Source: Vibrio proteolyticus NBRC 13287 (GTDB lineage Bacteria; Pseudomonadota; Gammaproteobacteria; Enterobacterales; Vibrionaceae). From it: DNA of 64,000 nt. This document shows, piece after piece, positions 28,731 to 40,620 of the stretch; within the stretch, counting starts at the first letter, position 1, and every line of letters starts with the position of its first letter. The notes below the pieces were generated by a model. The model saw only the letters and a list, made by a program, of their open reading frames with translations, was not told where the DNA came from and searched no databases. The DNA lies in contig NZ_BATJ01000002.1 of NCBI RefSeq assembly GCF_000467125.1, positions 248,001 through 312,000 on the forward strand, in the 5' to 3' direction. The position numbers and the translations under genes were made by a program.

Positions 28731-30371
28731 TCAGGGCTGTTGAATTGACGTTGCCGTTTTGTGGTCGCCGGAGGTGGATTGTGGCGATAGAGCCGCGGGC
28801 CAGCGGAGTGTAAAACGGGCGCCTCCCAACGAAGAACGATCCAGCGTGACATCGCCCTGATGAAGCAGGACGATCTGGCGTACGATCGCCAGGCCAAGGC
28901 CGTGTCCCTGTCGGGTATCACGCTGTTGATTGTCCACCTGGGTAAAGGGGTCAAATATACGTGCGTGCATGCTCTCCGGAATCCCGGGGCCGTCATCTTC
29001 GACCACCAATATCCAATGGGTATCCTGTCGATATAAACGCACTCTGATTTGACTGCGGGCGAAGCGACTGGCGTTGTTCAGCAGGTTATTCAGCGCCCGC
29101 AACATCGCTCGCTGATCAACGGCGATGGTCTGATCCGGTGGGCAGTCGGGGCAGGTAAGATTGACGTCCAGCTCTGGCCATTCATCCGCGAACATGGACA
29201 GCTCTCTTTTTAATAAGGCGGGCAGCGGGCAGTGCTGGATCTGGCTGGTTTGGCTGTTCATGCTGTAGCGTGATAGAACCAGAGTCTGGTTAATCAGATG
29301 GTCGAGGTCATCAATGCTGTTGTTGATGATTTTCTGGTAATTTTCTTTTTGATCGTGGCTAATACCGTCATTGGACAGCATTTCAAATGCGAATCTCAGG
29401 CGATAAAGCGGCGTACGCAAGTCGTGAGCAATTGCATTGGTAAGCTCCCGATGTCCATTGATCAGCTTTTCGATGTTGTCTGCCATGGTGTTAAACGCGC
29501 TGCCGAGCTGAGCGACGACCGACAGACGGGACAGTTTGCCTCGCTGGTTCAATCGCCCTTCGCCAAACTCACCGGCGGTTTTAGCCAGACGACGTAAATC
29601 GCGCCACAACGGGAATAGCCACAGCAACAAGGCGCCGGAAATAGTGACAACAAACAGACCAATCAAGGTCGTTTGTAACTGCTGTTGAGAATGCTGACTG
29701 TGCACATCGAGAATACCGACCAGATACTGATCATTGAGTCGGGTGTACAGCAGCATCCCGCCATTTTGCTGCACGTGGCCGACCACTTTATCGTTATTGA
29801 GGCGCCTGAGTTCTTGATTGGTCAGAGGCACATCGTTGATTTCGACCAAACGGGCATCAAAGGGGCGATTTTCTGATACTGAGCTGAGGTAGGTCGCCCA
29901 CTGCTCTGGCGGCAATCTCAGTAGTGAGCGCCTTAAAATATACAGTGCACCCTGCGACTGAGTTGCAACCAGCTCCGCCTGCGACAGGTTCATCGCGTAA
30001 TACAGCACCCAGTCGCTGTGTTCGATCCGTTTAAGCAGTGCGACCGGATCATTGTAATCCATGGCTAGCTCACCGGCGGCCAGCAAGGCCTGCGCTTCAC
30101 TGTCGTGTTGATAGTCGCCCATGGTCACCAGTTTGAGTTGAGAGCCAAAGTGTTCACTCAACTGGTCAATGTGGCCGGGCCAGTGGGCCTGAGGCAGCTC
30201 AGTCAGCTCTTGATGAATAATCCGCAGGGTATCGTCGTAGACTTGGGTGTAGAAGCGGTACATCATCCGCTCGCTCAGGTAGCTCACCGGACCAAACCCG
30301 GTTGGCATCACCAGAAAAATCAACGGAATAAAAATCGCTAACCAGAGGATCGAAAAGGCTTTTAACATCAT
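28731..30371 (-). CDS. Sensor histidine kinase, RstB-like
   Basis: The 546-residue inner-membrane kinase has membrane helices at about 5-25 and 233-256 bounding a periplasmic sensor of about 200 residues. A HAMP segment follows, then the H-box with His316 (NAIAHDLRTPLYRLRF), the N-box (LNNLLNNASRFA), G1 (VEDDGPGIP) and G2 (GHGLGLAIV). The HDLRTPLYRLRF box is the RstB type. It starts directly after the regulator's stop with no gap, so the pair is one operon. The signal is unknown. Confidence 0.87.
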   Translation of the reverse strand: MMLKAFSILWLAIFIPLIFLVMPTGFGPVSYLSERMMYRFYTQVYDDTLRIIHQELTELPQAHWPGHIDQLSEHFGSQLKLVTMGDYQHDSEAQALLAAGELAMDYNDPVALLKRIEHSDWVLYYAMNLSQAELVATQSQGALYILRRSLLRLPPEQWATYLSSVSENRPFDARLVEINDVPLTNQELRRLNNDKVVGHVQQNGGMLLYTRLNDQYLVGILDVHSQHSQQQLQTTLIGLFVVTISGALLLWLFPLWRDLRRLAKTAGEFGEGRLNQRGKLSRLSVVAQLGSAFNTMADNIEKLINGHRELTNAIAHDLRTPLYRLRFAFEMLSNDGISHDQKENYQKIINNSIDDLDHLINQTLVLSRYSMNSQTSQIQHCPLPALLKRELSMFADEWPELDVNLTCPDCPPDQTIAVDQRAMLRALNNLLNNASRFARSQIRVRLYRQDTHWILVVEDDGPGIPESMHARIFDPFTQVDNQQRDTRQGHGLGLAIVRQIVLLHQGDVTLDRSSLGGARFTLRWPAALSPQSTSGDHKTATSIQQP

Positions 30372-31106
30372 TCACCTCGCTTGAGCCATCGCAGAGACGC
30401 ACAATTGATAGCCGACGCCGCGAATGGTTTTGATCAACTGCGGATAAGTTGAATCGTCGCACAGCGAACGCCTAAGTCGCGATATCCGTCGGTCGATCGA
30501 CCGATCGAGGCCGTCATACTCGAAGCCGCGGATATGCTGCATGATCGCTTCACGCGACACTACTTCCCCCGCATGCTGGGCAAGCAGATACAATAGTTCA
30601 AATTCGGCGGTCGTGAGATCCACCGCCTGCTGCTCAAAACGTACCGTACGGCGCTGAATATCGATTTCCAATTGATCCACCACCAATTTGTCTTGTCTTT
30701 CATCGCCAGGAGCTCGATTCATCCGGCGCAGCAGCGCGCGGATACGTGACAGCAGCAGACGAGGCTGAACTTGTTTAATGATGTAATCATCCGCGCCGAG
30801 CTCTAGCCCCATCACCTGATCAATATCGTCGTCCAGAGCGGTTTGCATCAGTATCATGCCTTTGTAGCGGTTACGTATCTGCCGACACACATCCATCCCG
30901 GATAAACCAGGCAGCATAATATCGAGAATCACCAAATCCGGATGGCGAGTAAGAATATACTCGACAGCGTTTAAGCCATCACTGATGACCTCAACACAAA
31001 ATTCATGGGCCTGAAGAAATTCACTGATGAGACCCGCCAATTCCAGATCATCCTCGATCAGAGCGATGGTGTATTTCGTTTCGGCGCTACCATTTTCTGG
31101 CTGCAT
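30372..31106 (-). CDS. Response regulator, OmpR family, RstA-like
   Basis: The 244-residue regulator has the phospho-acceptor Asp62 (LVILDIMLPG), the switch Thr89 and the conserved Lys111 (DDYIIKQVQP), then a C-terminal winged helix ending TIRGVGYQL. The GADDYIIK-QVQP stretch resembles RstA more than OmpR or PhoP. The short acidic N-terminal extension (MQPENGSAETK) may start later in vivo, but no other ATG fits better. It probably acts on the tandem 10-bp repeats ahead of itself, the DUF2860 gene and the S41-like lipoprotein gene. Confidence 0.9.
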   Translation of the reverse strand: MQPENGSAETKYTIALIEDDLELAGLISEFLQAHEFCVEVISDGLNAVEYILTRHPDLVILDIMLPGLSGMDVCRQIRNRYKGMILMQTALDDDIDQVMGLELGADDYIIKQVQPRLLLSRIRALLRRMNRAPGDERQDKLVVDQLEIDIQRRTVRFEQQAVDLTTAEFELLYLLAQHAGEVVSREAIMQHIRGFEYDGLDRSIDRRISRLRRSLCDDSTYPQLIKTIRGVGYQLCVSAMAQAR

Positions 31107-31165
31107 ACTTTTTCCTTAAATACCTTTGCCACCAACGTATCGTATCTCAGCGCGGTATCCTATCC

Positions 31166-31183
31166 TGTGACGGTTTGTGACCA
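31166..31183 (-). promoter_or_regulatory. Tandem 10-bp repeat upstream of the rstA-like gene
   Basis: TGTGACGGTT is followed by TGTGACCA, which differs from the 27586-27603 repeat at a single base. It lies 59-77 bp before the regulator start and suggests autoregulation. The rest of the gap 31107-31394 is AT-rich without other features I can support. Confidence 0.62.
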
Positions 31184-31394
31184 TTTATGCCAGTCAGGGG
31201 GCATCGCTGTGGTTCGCATATGAGCCACGTGCTCAATGTGCAGAATGATGTCTGGATGGGGTGTGAACTGATGCTAATGGTTTCTTATAAAAAATCATAA
31301 TACATTTCGCTTGATTGCGTGGAAAATATAATAATAAGCAATGGGTTAGGCTGGTTTCACTCAGGACGGCTAGTAAAGGGTATGGGCGGTGCCA

Positions 31395-31423
31395 TAAAAA
31401 AGCCCCGGCCAAAAGGACGGGGC
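31395..31423 (-). terminator. Rho-independent terminator of katG
   Basis: On the minus strand GCCCCG pairs with CGGGGC around a 10-nt loop and TTTTTTT follows. It lies 20 bp past the katG stop. Confidence 0.87.
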
Positions 31424-31443
31424 GAAGTTTCTGGATGACGATG

Positions 31444-33651
<2,208 letters not shown>

Positions 33652-33779
33652 TCACAGCGTCGAGCTTTTTGATATTCTGCGTCCCTTTAGGTCTGAATAA
33701 ACGCATTGCGACACAAAAGAGTGTGGTTAATCTTCACCTGAATATCATCAGACAAATGTGCTGTTTTTCACGATTCTCT

Positions 33780-33817
33780 ACGAGAAAAAAGAATAAATGT
33801 AATCGTTTATTTCTCGT
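33780..33817. repeat. Inverted repeat in the katG upstream region
   Basis: ACGAGAAA (33780-33787) is the exact reverse complement of TTTCTCGT (33810-33817), with an inner TAAA/TTTA pair and a TGTAATCG loop. It lies about 160-200 bp upstream of katG, in an AT-rich gap (33649-34141) with no gene. It may be an operator or a leader hairpin; no T-run follows on either strand. Confidence 0.45.
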
Positions 33818-34141
33818 GTCATGAAAACGTTTTTTATTTGTTATGAAAAACTTAAGTCACATATGGGATAAAAACAAATTCGATTTATCTATACTATCGA
33901 TAGGCAAAATCAAAGTCGGGTAAAGAACCGTGTGATAACGTGTATTAACCGTTGATTGGTTCAGCCTGCGCGCCAGCTTGTCTTAAAAACTAAACAAAAA
34001 GTCAGAGTAGACGGTGGTTGACTTTAGGTAGGGTGCATACTCACTAACGAGCTATGCTCCACATTTTGGTGAAGTTTTTTACCTGATGTCATAAAAATTT
34101 AATCTTAGCGTGTCTTGAGCTGCGGATAAAAATTCATCATA

Positions 34142-34159
34142 GTGTCATTAAGGTGTCAC
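34142..34159 (+). promoter_or_regulatory. 11-bp direct repeat, Pho-box-like, before the small ORF
   Basis: GTGTCATTAAG is followed by GTGTCAC, so GTGTCA repeats at 11-bp spacing. It agrees with the PhoB box pattern (CTGTCAT repeated every 11 bp) in 14 of 18 positions. It lies 23 bp before the ATG at 34183, which is tight for a promoter, so the assignment is tentative. Confidence 0.35.
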
Positions 34160-34182
34160 AATAAATATAACGAGGAGATAGT

Positions 34183-34284
34183 ATGCAGCATCAAGAAATG
34201 ATCCAACCGAGCGAATTTGGAGTAATCAGCCGTACGTGCCTATTCTCCTTGTTGACCATCGTCGGTGTCTTCGCTCTGATTTAA
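34183..34284 (+). CDS. Small hydrophobic protein of 33 residues, unknown function
   Basis: The frame encodes 33 residues: a polar start (MQHQEMIQPSEFG) and then one hydrophobic helix (residues 18-33, TCLFSLLTIVGVFALI). A strong ribosome site (CGAGGAGATAGT) precedes the ATG, and a hairpin with T residues follows 12 bp after the stop. Together they form a self-contained small transcription unit in the gap between katG and selO. It resembles the small single-helix membrane proteins of enterics in layout only; I cannot name a homologue. A leader peptide is the main alternative. Confidence 0.6.
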   Translation: MQHQEMIQPSEFGVISRTCLFSLLTIVGVFALI

Positions 34285-34295
34285 CACCCGCAACG

Positions 34296-34352
34296 AAAGC
34301 CTTACACTATTAGTGGTTACTTACTGTGTAACTCCTTATTGGTAAGGCTTTT
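34296..34352 (+). terminator. Terminator after the small ORF
   Basis: AAAGCCTTAC pairs with GTAAGGCTTT across a long loop (about 36 nt), followed by TTC. It separates the small ORF from selO. Confidence 0.6.
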
Positions 34353-34415
34353 CTGGTTATCTTTGCCTAAAATGTGCTAGCGTTTATATTAACTGTTGTT
34401 GTTAATGGAAACGCC

Positions 34416-35891
34416 ATGTCGTTGTTTAGTGCACTGCCTTTTTCCCATCGTTTTGCGGACCTTCCCCGCAGCTTTTACACGCCCGTCGATCCACAACCTT
34501 TGACCAATACACACTGGGTGGTATGGAACGACCAATTTGCCGCGCAGTTTGGCTTGCCCTCCGATCCGAATTACACGCCGGAACTGCTGCATGCCTTCTC
34601 CGGAGAAGCGATGCCGGAGGCGTTTTTTCCGTTGGCGATGAAGTACGCCGGGCATCAGTTTGGCGTCTATAACCCGGATCTGGGCGATGGACGGGGACTC
34701 CTGCTGGCGGAGATCACCAGTAAATCCGGACGGGTGTTTGATATTCATCTGAAAGGGGCAGGCCTAACGCCGTATTCTCGCATGGGGGATGGACGGGCTG
34801 TGTTGCGCTCCACCATTCGGGAATATTTGTGCAGTGAGGCGATGGCCGGGCTGGGAATTGCGACCACGCGCGCGCTGGGGATGATGGCAAGTGAAACACC
34901 GGTCTATCGCGAGAAAAGTGAACCGGGTGCACTGCTGATCCGCATGGCGGAGAGCCACATTCGATTTGGTCATTTCGAACATTTCTTTTATACCAATCAA
35001 CTTGAAGAACAACGGTTGCTGGCGGATAAAGTCATCGAATGGTACTGGCCGCAATGTCGTGAAGACGACAAACCGTACGTCAGTATGTTCAACATCATTG
35101 TCGACAGAACGGCGGAAATGATCGCAGACTGGCAATCCGTCGGGTTTGCACATGGTGTGATGAACACCGATAACATGTCGATCCTCGGCCAGACATTTGA
35201 TTATGGGCCGTTTGGGTTTCTGGACGACTACGAGCCGGGCTACATCTGCAACCATTCTGATTATCAGGGGCGTTATGCGTTTGACCAGCAACCACGTATC
35301 GCCTTGTGGAATTTGTCTGCGTTGGCGCATGCTTTGTCACCGCTGATTGAGCGAGAGGATCTCGACCACGCGCTCAGCCAGTTCGAACCTCAGCTTAATC
35401 ACTATTTCAGCCATAAAATGCGTGCCAAACTCGGGTTGTTCAATAAACGGGATGGTGACAGCCAACTGTTCAACGGTCTGTTTGAGTTAATGACTCAGAC
35501 CAAGGTGGATTACACGCGTTTCTTTCGTCAACTATCGGAATTGGATCAGGCAGAGCCTCAAAGCGTGATTGATCTGTTTATTGACCGTGAAGCCGCGCGA
35601 CACTGGCTGGATACCTATCTGGCGCGCTGCGCAGCAGAAACGGATGAACAGAGTGATGTGGTGACGATCCAGCAACGTTGTACCCAGATGCGCAGCGTCA
35701 ATCCTAAATACATTTTGCGTAACTACCTGGCACAACAGGCTATCGACAAAGCGGAAGACGGTGATTACAGCGAAGTAAACCGTTTGGCGAGGCTGCTGCG
35801 ACATCCTTTCGACGCTCAGCCTGAGTGTGAACATTATGCTCAGTTGCCTCCTGAATGGGGCAAGAAAATGGAAATCAGCTGTTCATCGTAA
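34416..35891 (+). CDS. selO: Protein adenylyltransferase SelO (YdiU)
   Basis: The start is the ATG at 34416 ([13 protein letters not shown]), with GGAAACGCC before it; a further-upstream ATG lacks a ribosome site. The 491-residue protein has the SelO pseudokinase core: [30 protein letters not shown] for nucleotide binding and [12 protein letters not shown]...[14 protein letters not shown] for the metal-binding part. It transfers AMP to hydroxyl side chains of proteins and is linked to redox stress. It ends ISCSS, the usual redox tail of bacterial SelO where eukaryotes have selenocysteine. Confidence 0.95.
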   Translation: MSLFSALPFSHRFADLPRSFYTPVDPQPLTNTHWVVWNDQFAAQFGLPSDPNYTPELLHAFSGEAMPEAFFPLAMKYAGHQFGVYNPDLGDGRGLLLAEITSKSGRVFDIHLKGAGLTPYSRMGDGRAVLRSTIREYLCSEAMAGLGIATTRALGMMASETPVYREKSEPGALLIRMAESHIRFGHFEHFFYTNQLEEQRLLADKVIEWYWPQCREDDKPYVSMFNIIVDRTAEMIADWQSVGFAHGVMNTDNMSILGQTFDYGPFGFLDDYEPGYICNHSDYQGRYAFDQQPRIALWNLSALAHALSPLIEREDLDHALSQFEPQLNHYFSHKMRAKLGLFNKRDGDSQLFNGLFELMTQTKVDYTRFFRQLSELDQAEPQSVIDLFIDREAARHWLDTYLARCAAETDEQSDVVTIQQRCTQMRSVNPKYILRNYLAQQAIDKAEDGDYSEVNRLARLLRHPFDAQPECEHYAQLPPEWGKKMEISCSS

Positions 35892-36048
35892 ATGTCTCGA
35901 AAGGGGATGTGCGTCGGCGCGCCGTGAGGAGTATGAAGAAATTGTGAAGCCGCGCGAGACGCAATTCAAACTTTACTGAAATATCAATAATCAAGTCGCA
36001 TCGTCATCTATACACTGTGTAAATAAGTTGTAACAACGGAATTCAACC

Positions 36049-36777
36049 ATGCACAACCAGAGTCGTATTTTGGTAGTCGATGACGATGCTGATATTCGAG
36101 AATTACTGGAAGAGTACTTGAGTAAGGCTGGCTTTGAAGTCGGCAGTGTCGCTGATGGTGATGGGTTACTGACACATATCAACACGAACGATTATCCGGA
36201 TCTCATTTTGCTCGACGTTATGCTACCGGGCAGCGATGGCTTTACGCTGTGTCAGCAATTGCGGCGTCAGTCAGATGTTCCTATTATTATGCTGACAGCC
36301 GTGTCGGATGAAACCGACCAGATTATCGGGTTGGAAATTGGTGCGGACGATTACATCGCAAAGCCGTTTAATCCCCGTCAGTTGATTGCCCGGATAAAAG
36401 CCGTGCTGCGTCGGGTTCAGAGTCAGGATGACAAGGTTGCGGATACGTTGCCGAAGTCGATCGTCTTCGGTGACTGGCGTTTGGATACGCTGGCTCATAA
36501 GATCACGCACTTGGATAATCATAAGGTGCATGACCTTTCCGGCAGTGATTTTTCGTTGTTGATGCTGTTTCTCAGCCGGCCTAATGAGGTACTCGACCGG
36601 GACACCATTTCCTACGCTACGCGTGGCCGGGAAGCCTTACCGTTTGAACGTGGCATTGATGTTCAACTGAGTCGCCTGCGTCATCGCCTTGGGGACAGTG
36701 GTAAATACCCGCAATACATCAAAACCATGCGTGGTAACGGCTACATACTCTCGGTGCCTGTCAATTACGAGCACTGA
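36049..36777 (+). CDS. Response regulator, OmpR family, GltR-like
   Basis: The 242-residue regulator has Asp56 (LILLDVMLPG), Thr83 and Lys105 (DDYIAKPFNP), and a winged-helix domain ending MRGNGYIL. The stretch GDWRLDTLAHK...LSGSDFSLL...LDRDTISYATRGRE follows the Pseudomonas glucose regulator GltR closely from memory. Together with the gtsABCD-like transporter two genes on, this suggests a sugar-responsive role. Its TGA overlaps the ATG of the kinase gene by one base (TGATG). Confidence 0.88.
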   Translation: MHNQSRILVVDDDADIRELLEEYLSKAGFEVGSVADGDGLLTHINTNDYPDLILLDVMLPGSDGFTLCQQLRRQSDVPIIMLTAVSDETDQIIGLEIGADDYIAKPFNPRQLIARIKAVLRRVQSQDDKVADTLPKSIVFGDWRLDTLAHKITHLDNHKVHDLSGSDFSLLMLFLSRPNEVLDRDTISYATRGREALPFERGIDVQLSRLRHRLGDSGKYPQYIKTMRGNGYILSVPVNYEH

Positions 36778-38222
36778 TGATGCGCTGGCCGAGCTTAAAA
36801 CCCAACTCTTTGGTGGCACGAACTCTGTTGCTGACCTTGCTGGCGGTGGTGATCGCGCAGGGCATCGCCACCGCCATCTGGTATAGCGAGTCAAAACACA
36901 AAGAACTGGCGGGTATCCGCTCAGCGTCATCGAGTATGGCGAACATGTTTGCTTCCACGGTGAACTTTTTTCAGTCTCTGCCAATTCGTTATCGCCACAT
37001 TGTGCTCGATCAGATCCGCAATATGGGCGGAACACGTTTTTTTGTCTCGTTCAATAAAGAAAAACTGCTTGTTGAACCGATCGGCGATACGAGGCTAAAA
37101 CGGGCATCGGTCGATGCCATCAGGACAGTGCTGAATGAGAAACTCAATCATGTCCAGTCGGTGTCGGTAGACTTCTCTCGTCCGGAAACCTTGCGTTTGC
37201 TGAAAAACGACATCTATCTGAGCGACTTACCTAAATCCTGGGCCCACCATACGCTGACGCTGGCACCCATTAACCCGCCAGTGCTGGTGGTTCAGATTGA
37301 GCTGAAAGATCATGAATGGTTGTACATTGCAGCGCTGTTGCCCGCACCTTATATCACACTGGACGACACCATTTTGGGTCGGGAGCAAGTGCTGTTCTTG
37401 TTCTTTTCCACCAGCTTGCTGTTGGGATTGACCTATTTGCTGGTGCGTCGTCAAGTGAAACCGCTTAAGCGGTTGGCGAAGGCAGCCAATGAGATGAGCA
37501 TGGACATCCAGCAACGCCCCTTGGTGGAAGAGGGGGCAAGTGAACTGGTCATGGCGACTCGCGCCTTCAACCGGATGCAGCAGCGTATCCGGCGTTATGT
37601 GGCCGACCGGGATCACCTGTTTTCGGCCATTTCACATGACTTAAAAACCCCGATCACCCGTTTGCGGCTGCGAGCCGAACTACTGGAAAGTGCTCACAAA
37701 CGAGAGAAGTTCAACAAAGATCTTGATGAGCTGGAGATCATGGTGAAATCGGCATTGCAGTGTGTTCGAGATACGGATCTGCACGAAAACAATGCGTATG
37801 TTGACCTGAATGAGGTTATACAGTCGGTGATTGAGCCGCTCAATCATCAGCAAATCCGGGTTGAATTTCATCCGGCTGAAATCGAGCCTATCGTTGCGAA
37901 GCCGCTGGCCATTAAGCGGGTTCTGGCCAATTTGATTGACAATGCGGTCAAATACGGACTGCGCGCCAATATTCAGGTGGACGAGACACCAGATTGGGTG
38001 ACCGTCACCATTATTGATCAGGGGCCTGGAATTCCTGACAGTAAACTCGAAGCGGTGTTTGAGCCGTATTTTCGTCTGTCTGAGGATGACAACGGTCACG
38101 GCCTTGGGCTGGGCATTTGCCGCAATATTCTGCATGGACACGGCGGAGATCTCATTATCGACAATCTGCCTCAGGGCGGGCTTCGCGCTCGAGTCTTTAT
38201 CCCACCTAGCCTGGAAGTGTAA
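36777..38222 (+). CDS. Sensor histidine kinase, GltS-like
   Basis: The 481-residue kinase has membrane helices at about 14-34 and 205-223 around a periplasmic domain, a HAMP linker, the H-box His287 (LFSAISHDLKTPITRLRLR), the N-box (NLIDNAVKYG), G1 (IIDQGPGIP) and G2 (GHGLGLGI). It is translationally coupled to the regulator gene. By position and family it would sense sugar and control the downstream transporter; the ligand is not evident from sequence. Confidence 0.87.
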   Translation: MMRWPSLKPNSLVARTLLLTLLAVVIAQGIATAIWYSESKHKELAGIRSASSSMANMFASTVNFFQSLPIRYRHIVLDQIRNMGGTRFFVSFNKEKLLVEPIGDTRLKRASVDAIRTVLNEKLNHVQSVSVDFSRPETLRLLKNDIYLSDLPKSWAHHTLTLAPINPPVLVVQIELKDHEWLYIAALLPAPYITLDDTILGREQVLFLFFSTSLLLGLTYLLVRRQVKPLKRLAKAANEMSMDIQQRPLVEEGASELVMATRAFNRMQQRIRRYVADRDHLFSAISHDLKTPITRLRLRAELLESAHKREKFNKDLDELEIMVKSALQCVRDTDLHENNAYVDLNEVIQSVIEPLNHQQIRVEFHPAEIEPIVAKPLAIKRVLANLIDNAVKYGLRANIQVDETPDWVTVTIIDQGPGIPDSKLEAVFEPYFRLSEDDNGHGLGLGICRNILHGHGGDLIIDNLPQGGLRARVFIPPSLEV

Positions 38223-38223
38223 T

Positions 38224-38239
38224 GTAACAATATTGTTAC
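38224..38239. promoter_or_regulatory. Perfect 16-bp palindrome between gltS-like and gtsA-like genes
   Basis: GTAACAATATTGTTAC is self-complementary and lies 122 bp before the gtsA-like start. The half TGTAACAA also occurs in the promoter of the regulator gene (36030-36037). It is a candidate operator for the transporter operon. Confidence 0.5.
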
Positions 38240-38361
38240 CTGTGGGTTACGGTTTGTTTCAGTGTTTGTTTTTGAGTTGGATAGACTTGCGGATGAACGG
38301 GCATGAAAGCCTGTGCCCGGCAAGGACCGGGAGTGTCTAATCCGATACATGGAAGATAACA

Positions 38362-39609
38362 ATGAAAATGACCAAAACCCTACTGACCTTATCTCTTTTA
38401 TCTGCTACCTCATTCGCACAAGCCGGTGAAGTGGAAGTGCTGCACTGGTGGACATCCGGTGGCGAAGCGAAATCCATTTCAGTGTTAAAACAGATGCTCG
38501 AAGAGCAGGGCCACAGCTGGAAAGACTTTGCGGTTGCCGGTGGTGGCGGTGAAAGTGCGATGACCGTACTGAAAACCCGCGCGGTTTCAGGAAACCCGCC
38601 TTCTGCGGCGCAGATCAAAGGCCATGATATTCAAGAATGGGGTGGATTAGGCTTTCTGACTAATCTGGATGATGTTGCCAAAGAAGGCCACTGGGATGAG
38701 GTTGTGCCTTCCATGATCACCGACATCATGAAATGGAACGGTGAATATGTGGCGGTACCGGTGAACGTGCATCGGGTGAACTGGCTTTGGGCCAACCCTG
38801 CGGTGTTTGAAAAGGCCGGCGCTAAAATCCCGACGACTATGGACGAATTCTTTGCAGCTGGCGATAAGCTGAAAGCGGCGGGCTTCGTGCCACTGGCTCA
38901 TGGTGGCCAGCCTTGGCAGGATGCCACGGTTTTTGAAGCGGTTGCGCTGGGTGTGCTTGGCAGTGATGATTACAAGAAGGCGTTTGTCGATCTCGATATG
39001 GACACGCTGTCTGGCGACAAGATGGTAGAGGTGTTTACCAAGTTCCAGAAAATGCATGACTACATTGACGCTAACTCGCCGGGACGTGACTGGAACGTTG
39101 CAACGTCGATGGTCATCAATGGTGATGCTGCGATGCAAATCATGGGTGACTGGGCCAAAGGCGAATTCAGTGCTGCGGGCAAAATGCCGGGCAAAGACTA
39201 CGTTTGTGTTCCAGCACCAGGCACATCCGGTCAGTTTACCCACAATGTCGACAGCTTTGCGTTTTTTGAGCTGAGCGATGCTGAGAACAAGAAAGCCCAG
39301 AAAGCACTGGCAAAAACCATCCTTGAACCTGCGTTTCAGGAAGTGTTCAATCTGAACAAAGGATCGATTCCGGTTCGTCTGGATATGGATATGTCGAAAT
39401 TCGACAGCTGTGCACTGGACTCAATGGCGGCGTTCAAAGCCACGGCGAAGTCAGGTGATCTGGTGCCGAGTATGGCACATGGCATGTCGACCACCAGTTA
39501 CGCACAAGGCGCGATTTTTGATGTGGTGACAAACTTCTTTAACGATCCTGACGCGGATCCGAAAGAGGCTGCACAGAAGCTGGCGAAAGCAGTGAAAGCG
39601 GCTATCTAA
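38362..39609 (+). CDS. gtsA: Periplasmic sugar-binding protein, GtsA-like (glucose ABC importer)
   Basis: The 415-residue protein has a signal peptide (about 1-21, FAQAG) and begins [21 protein letters not shown], followed by [30 protein letters not shown] and [12 protein letters not shown]. These phrases match the Pseudomonas GtsA family, which delivers glucose or mannose. The ribosome site is weak (GGAAGATAAC). Two hairpins follow the stop codon before the permease gene. Confidence 0.88.
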   Translation: MKMTKTLLTLSLLSATSFAQAGEVEVLHWWTSGGEAKSISVLKQMLEEQGHSWKDFAVAGGGGESAMTVLKTRAVSGNPPSAAQIKGHDIQEWGGLGFLTNLDDVAKEGHWDEVVPSMITDIMKWNGEYVAVPVNVHRVNWLWANPAVFEKAGAKIPTTMDEFFAAGDKLKAAGFVPLAHGGQPWQDATVFEAVALGVLGSDDYKKAFVDLDMDTLSGDKMVEVFTKFQKMHDYIDANSPGRDWNVATSMVINGDAAMQIMGDWAKGEFSAAGKMPGKDYVCVPAPGTSGQFTHNVDSFAFFELSDAENKKAQKALAKTILEPAFQEVFNLNKGSIPVRLDMDMSKFDSCALDSMAAFKATAKSGDLVPSMAHGMSTTSYAQGAIFDVVTNFFNDPDADPKEAAQKLAKAVKAAI

Positions 39610-39621
39610 AGCGTAGGGAAT

Positions 39622-39676
39622 CGGGTTTATGGGGAACCCGGTTTGCTGTTGCTCCGGGAGTGGGGGCTCCCGGAGC
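39622..39676 (+). other. Two consecutive stem-loops after gtsA-like gene
   Basis: CGGGTT/AACCCG (39622-39640) is followed by the 10-bp perfect stem GCTCCGGGAG/CTCCCGGAGC (39651-39676) around TGGGGG. No T-run follows. The position, between binding protein and permease, suggests mRNA stabilisation for high binding-protein levels. Confidence 0.6.
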
Positions 39677-39696
39677 ATTTGCAACAAGGAATCGTT

Positions 39697-40620
39697 ATGG
39701 AGCATGTTTTGACTCGGTCTACGACGAAGTCGGCACCGAAACCCGGTTTCGCCGACAGACTTCAACACTGGCTGCCAAAGATTGTACTTGCACCGACCAT
39801 GGTGGTCACCGTGGTGTGCATTTACGGCTATATCTTCTGGACGGCTGCACTTTCAATGACCAACTCACGTTTTCTGCCCAGTTTTAATTTCGTTGGTTTT
39901 ATCCAGTATGAAAAACTGATGGAAAACGACCGCTGGATCACTTCTATCACCAACCTTGGTTTGTTTGGTGTGCTGTTTATGTTCATCGCGATTGCGCTCG
40001 GGGTTGGACTGGCTATTCTACTGGATCAGAATATTCGTCAGGAAGGCGCGATCCGCACCATCTATCTCTACCCGATGGCACTGTCCTTTATCGTGACGGG
40101 TACCGCGTGGAAATGGATTCTTAACCCGGGGCTTGGCCTGGAGAAACTGATGCATGACTGGGGATTCCAACATTTCAGTTTCAACTGGCTGGTGGACTCT
40201 GACATGGCGGTCTACACCTTAGTGATTGCGGCGGTGTGGCAGTCTTCCGGCTTTGTTATGGCGATGTTTCTGGCTGGGCTGCGTGGTATTGACTCATCCA
40301 TTATTCAGGCGGCCAAGATTGATGGCGCCAGCCTGCCGACCATCTACTGGAAAATTATTCTGCCGTGTTTGCGTCCGGTATTTTTCAGCGCAGTGATCAT
40401 CACCTCTCACATTGCGATTAAGAGCTTCGATCTGGTGACGGCAATGACCGCCGGTGGTCCCGGCTATTCGTCCGATTTACCGGCGTTGTTCATGTACGCA
40501 CACTCATTCACACGCGGCCAGGTTGGTCTGGGGGCGGCCAGTGCCATGATGATGTTGGCGGGGATTCTGGCCATTCTGGTGCCTTATCTGTATTCGGAAC
40601 TGAGGGAGAAAAAATCATGA
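39697..40620 (+). CDS. gtsB: Sugar ABC importer permease, GtsB-like
   Basis: The frame extends from 39643, but the best start is the ATG at 39697 (MEHVLTRSTTKSAP), with CAAGGAATCGTT before it; this gives 307 residues. Six membrane helices are predicted, with the EAA loop (QAAKIDGASLPTIYWKIILPCLRP) of the MalF/UgpA-type permeases. It pairs with the GtsC-like permease, whose gene overlaps its 3' end by 4 bp. Confidence 0.88.
   Translation: MEHVLTRSTTKSAPKPGFADRLQHWLPKIVLAPTMVVTVVCIYGYIFWTAALSMTNSRFLPSFNFVGFIQYEKLMENDRWITSITNLGLFGVLFMFIAIALGVGLAILLDQNIRQEGAIRTIYLYPMALSFIVTGTAWKWILNPGLGLEKLMHDWGFQHFSFNWLVDSDMAVYTLVIAAVWQSSGFVMAMFLAGLRGIDSSIIQAAKIDGASLPTIYWKIILPCLRPVFFSAVIITSHIAIKSFDLVTAMTAGGPGYSSDLPALFMYAHSFTRGQVGLGAASAMMMLAGILAILVPYLYSELREKKS

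Noticed and set aside
33889..33904. CTAT/ATAG pairs resembling an OxyR site upstream of katG
   Set aside because: Only one partial module is present, about 270 bp from the start; spacing does not fit the four-part consensus.
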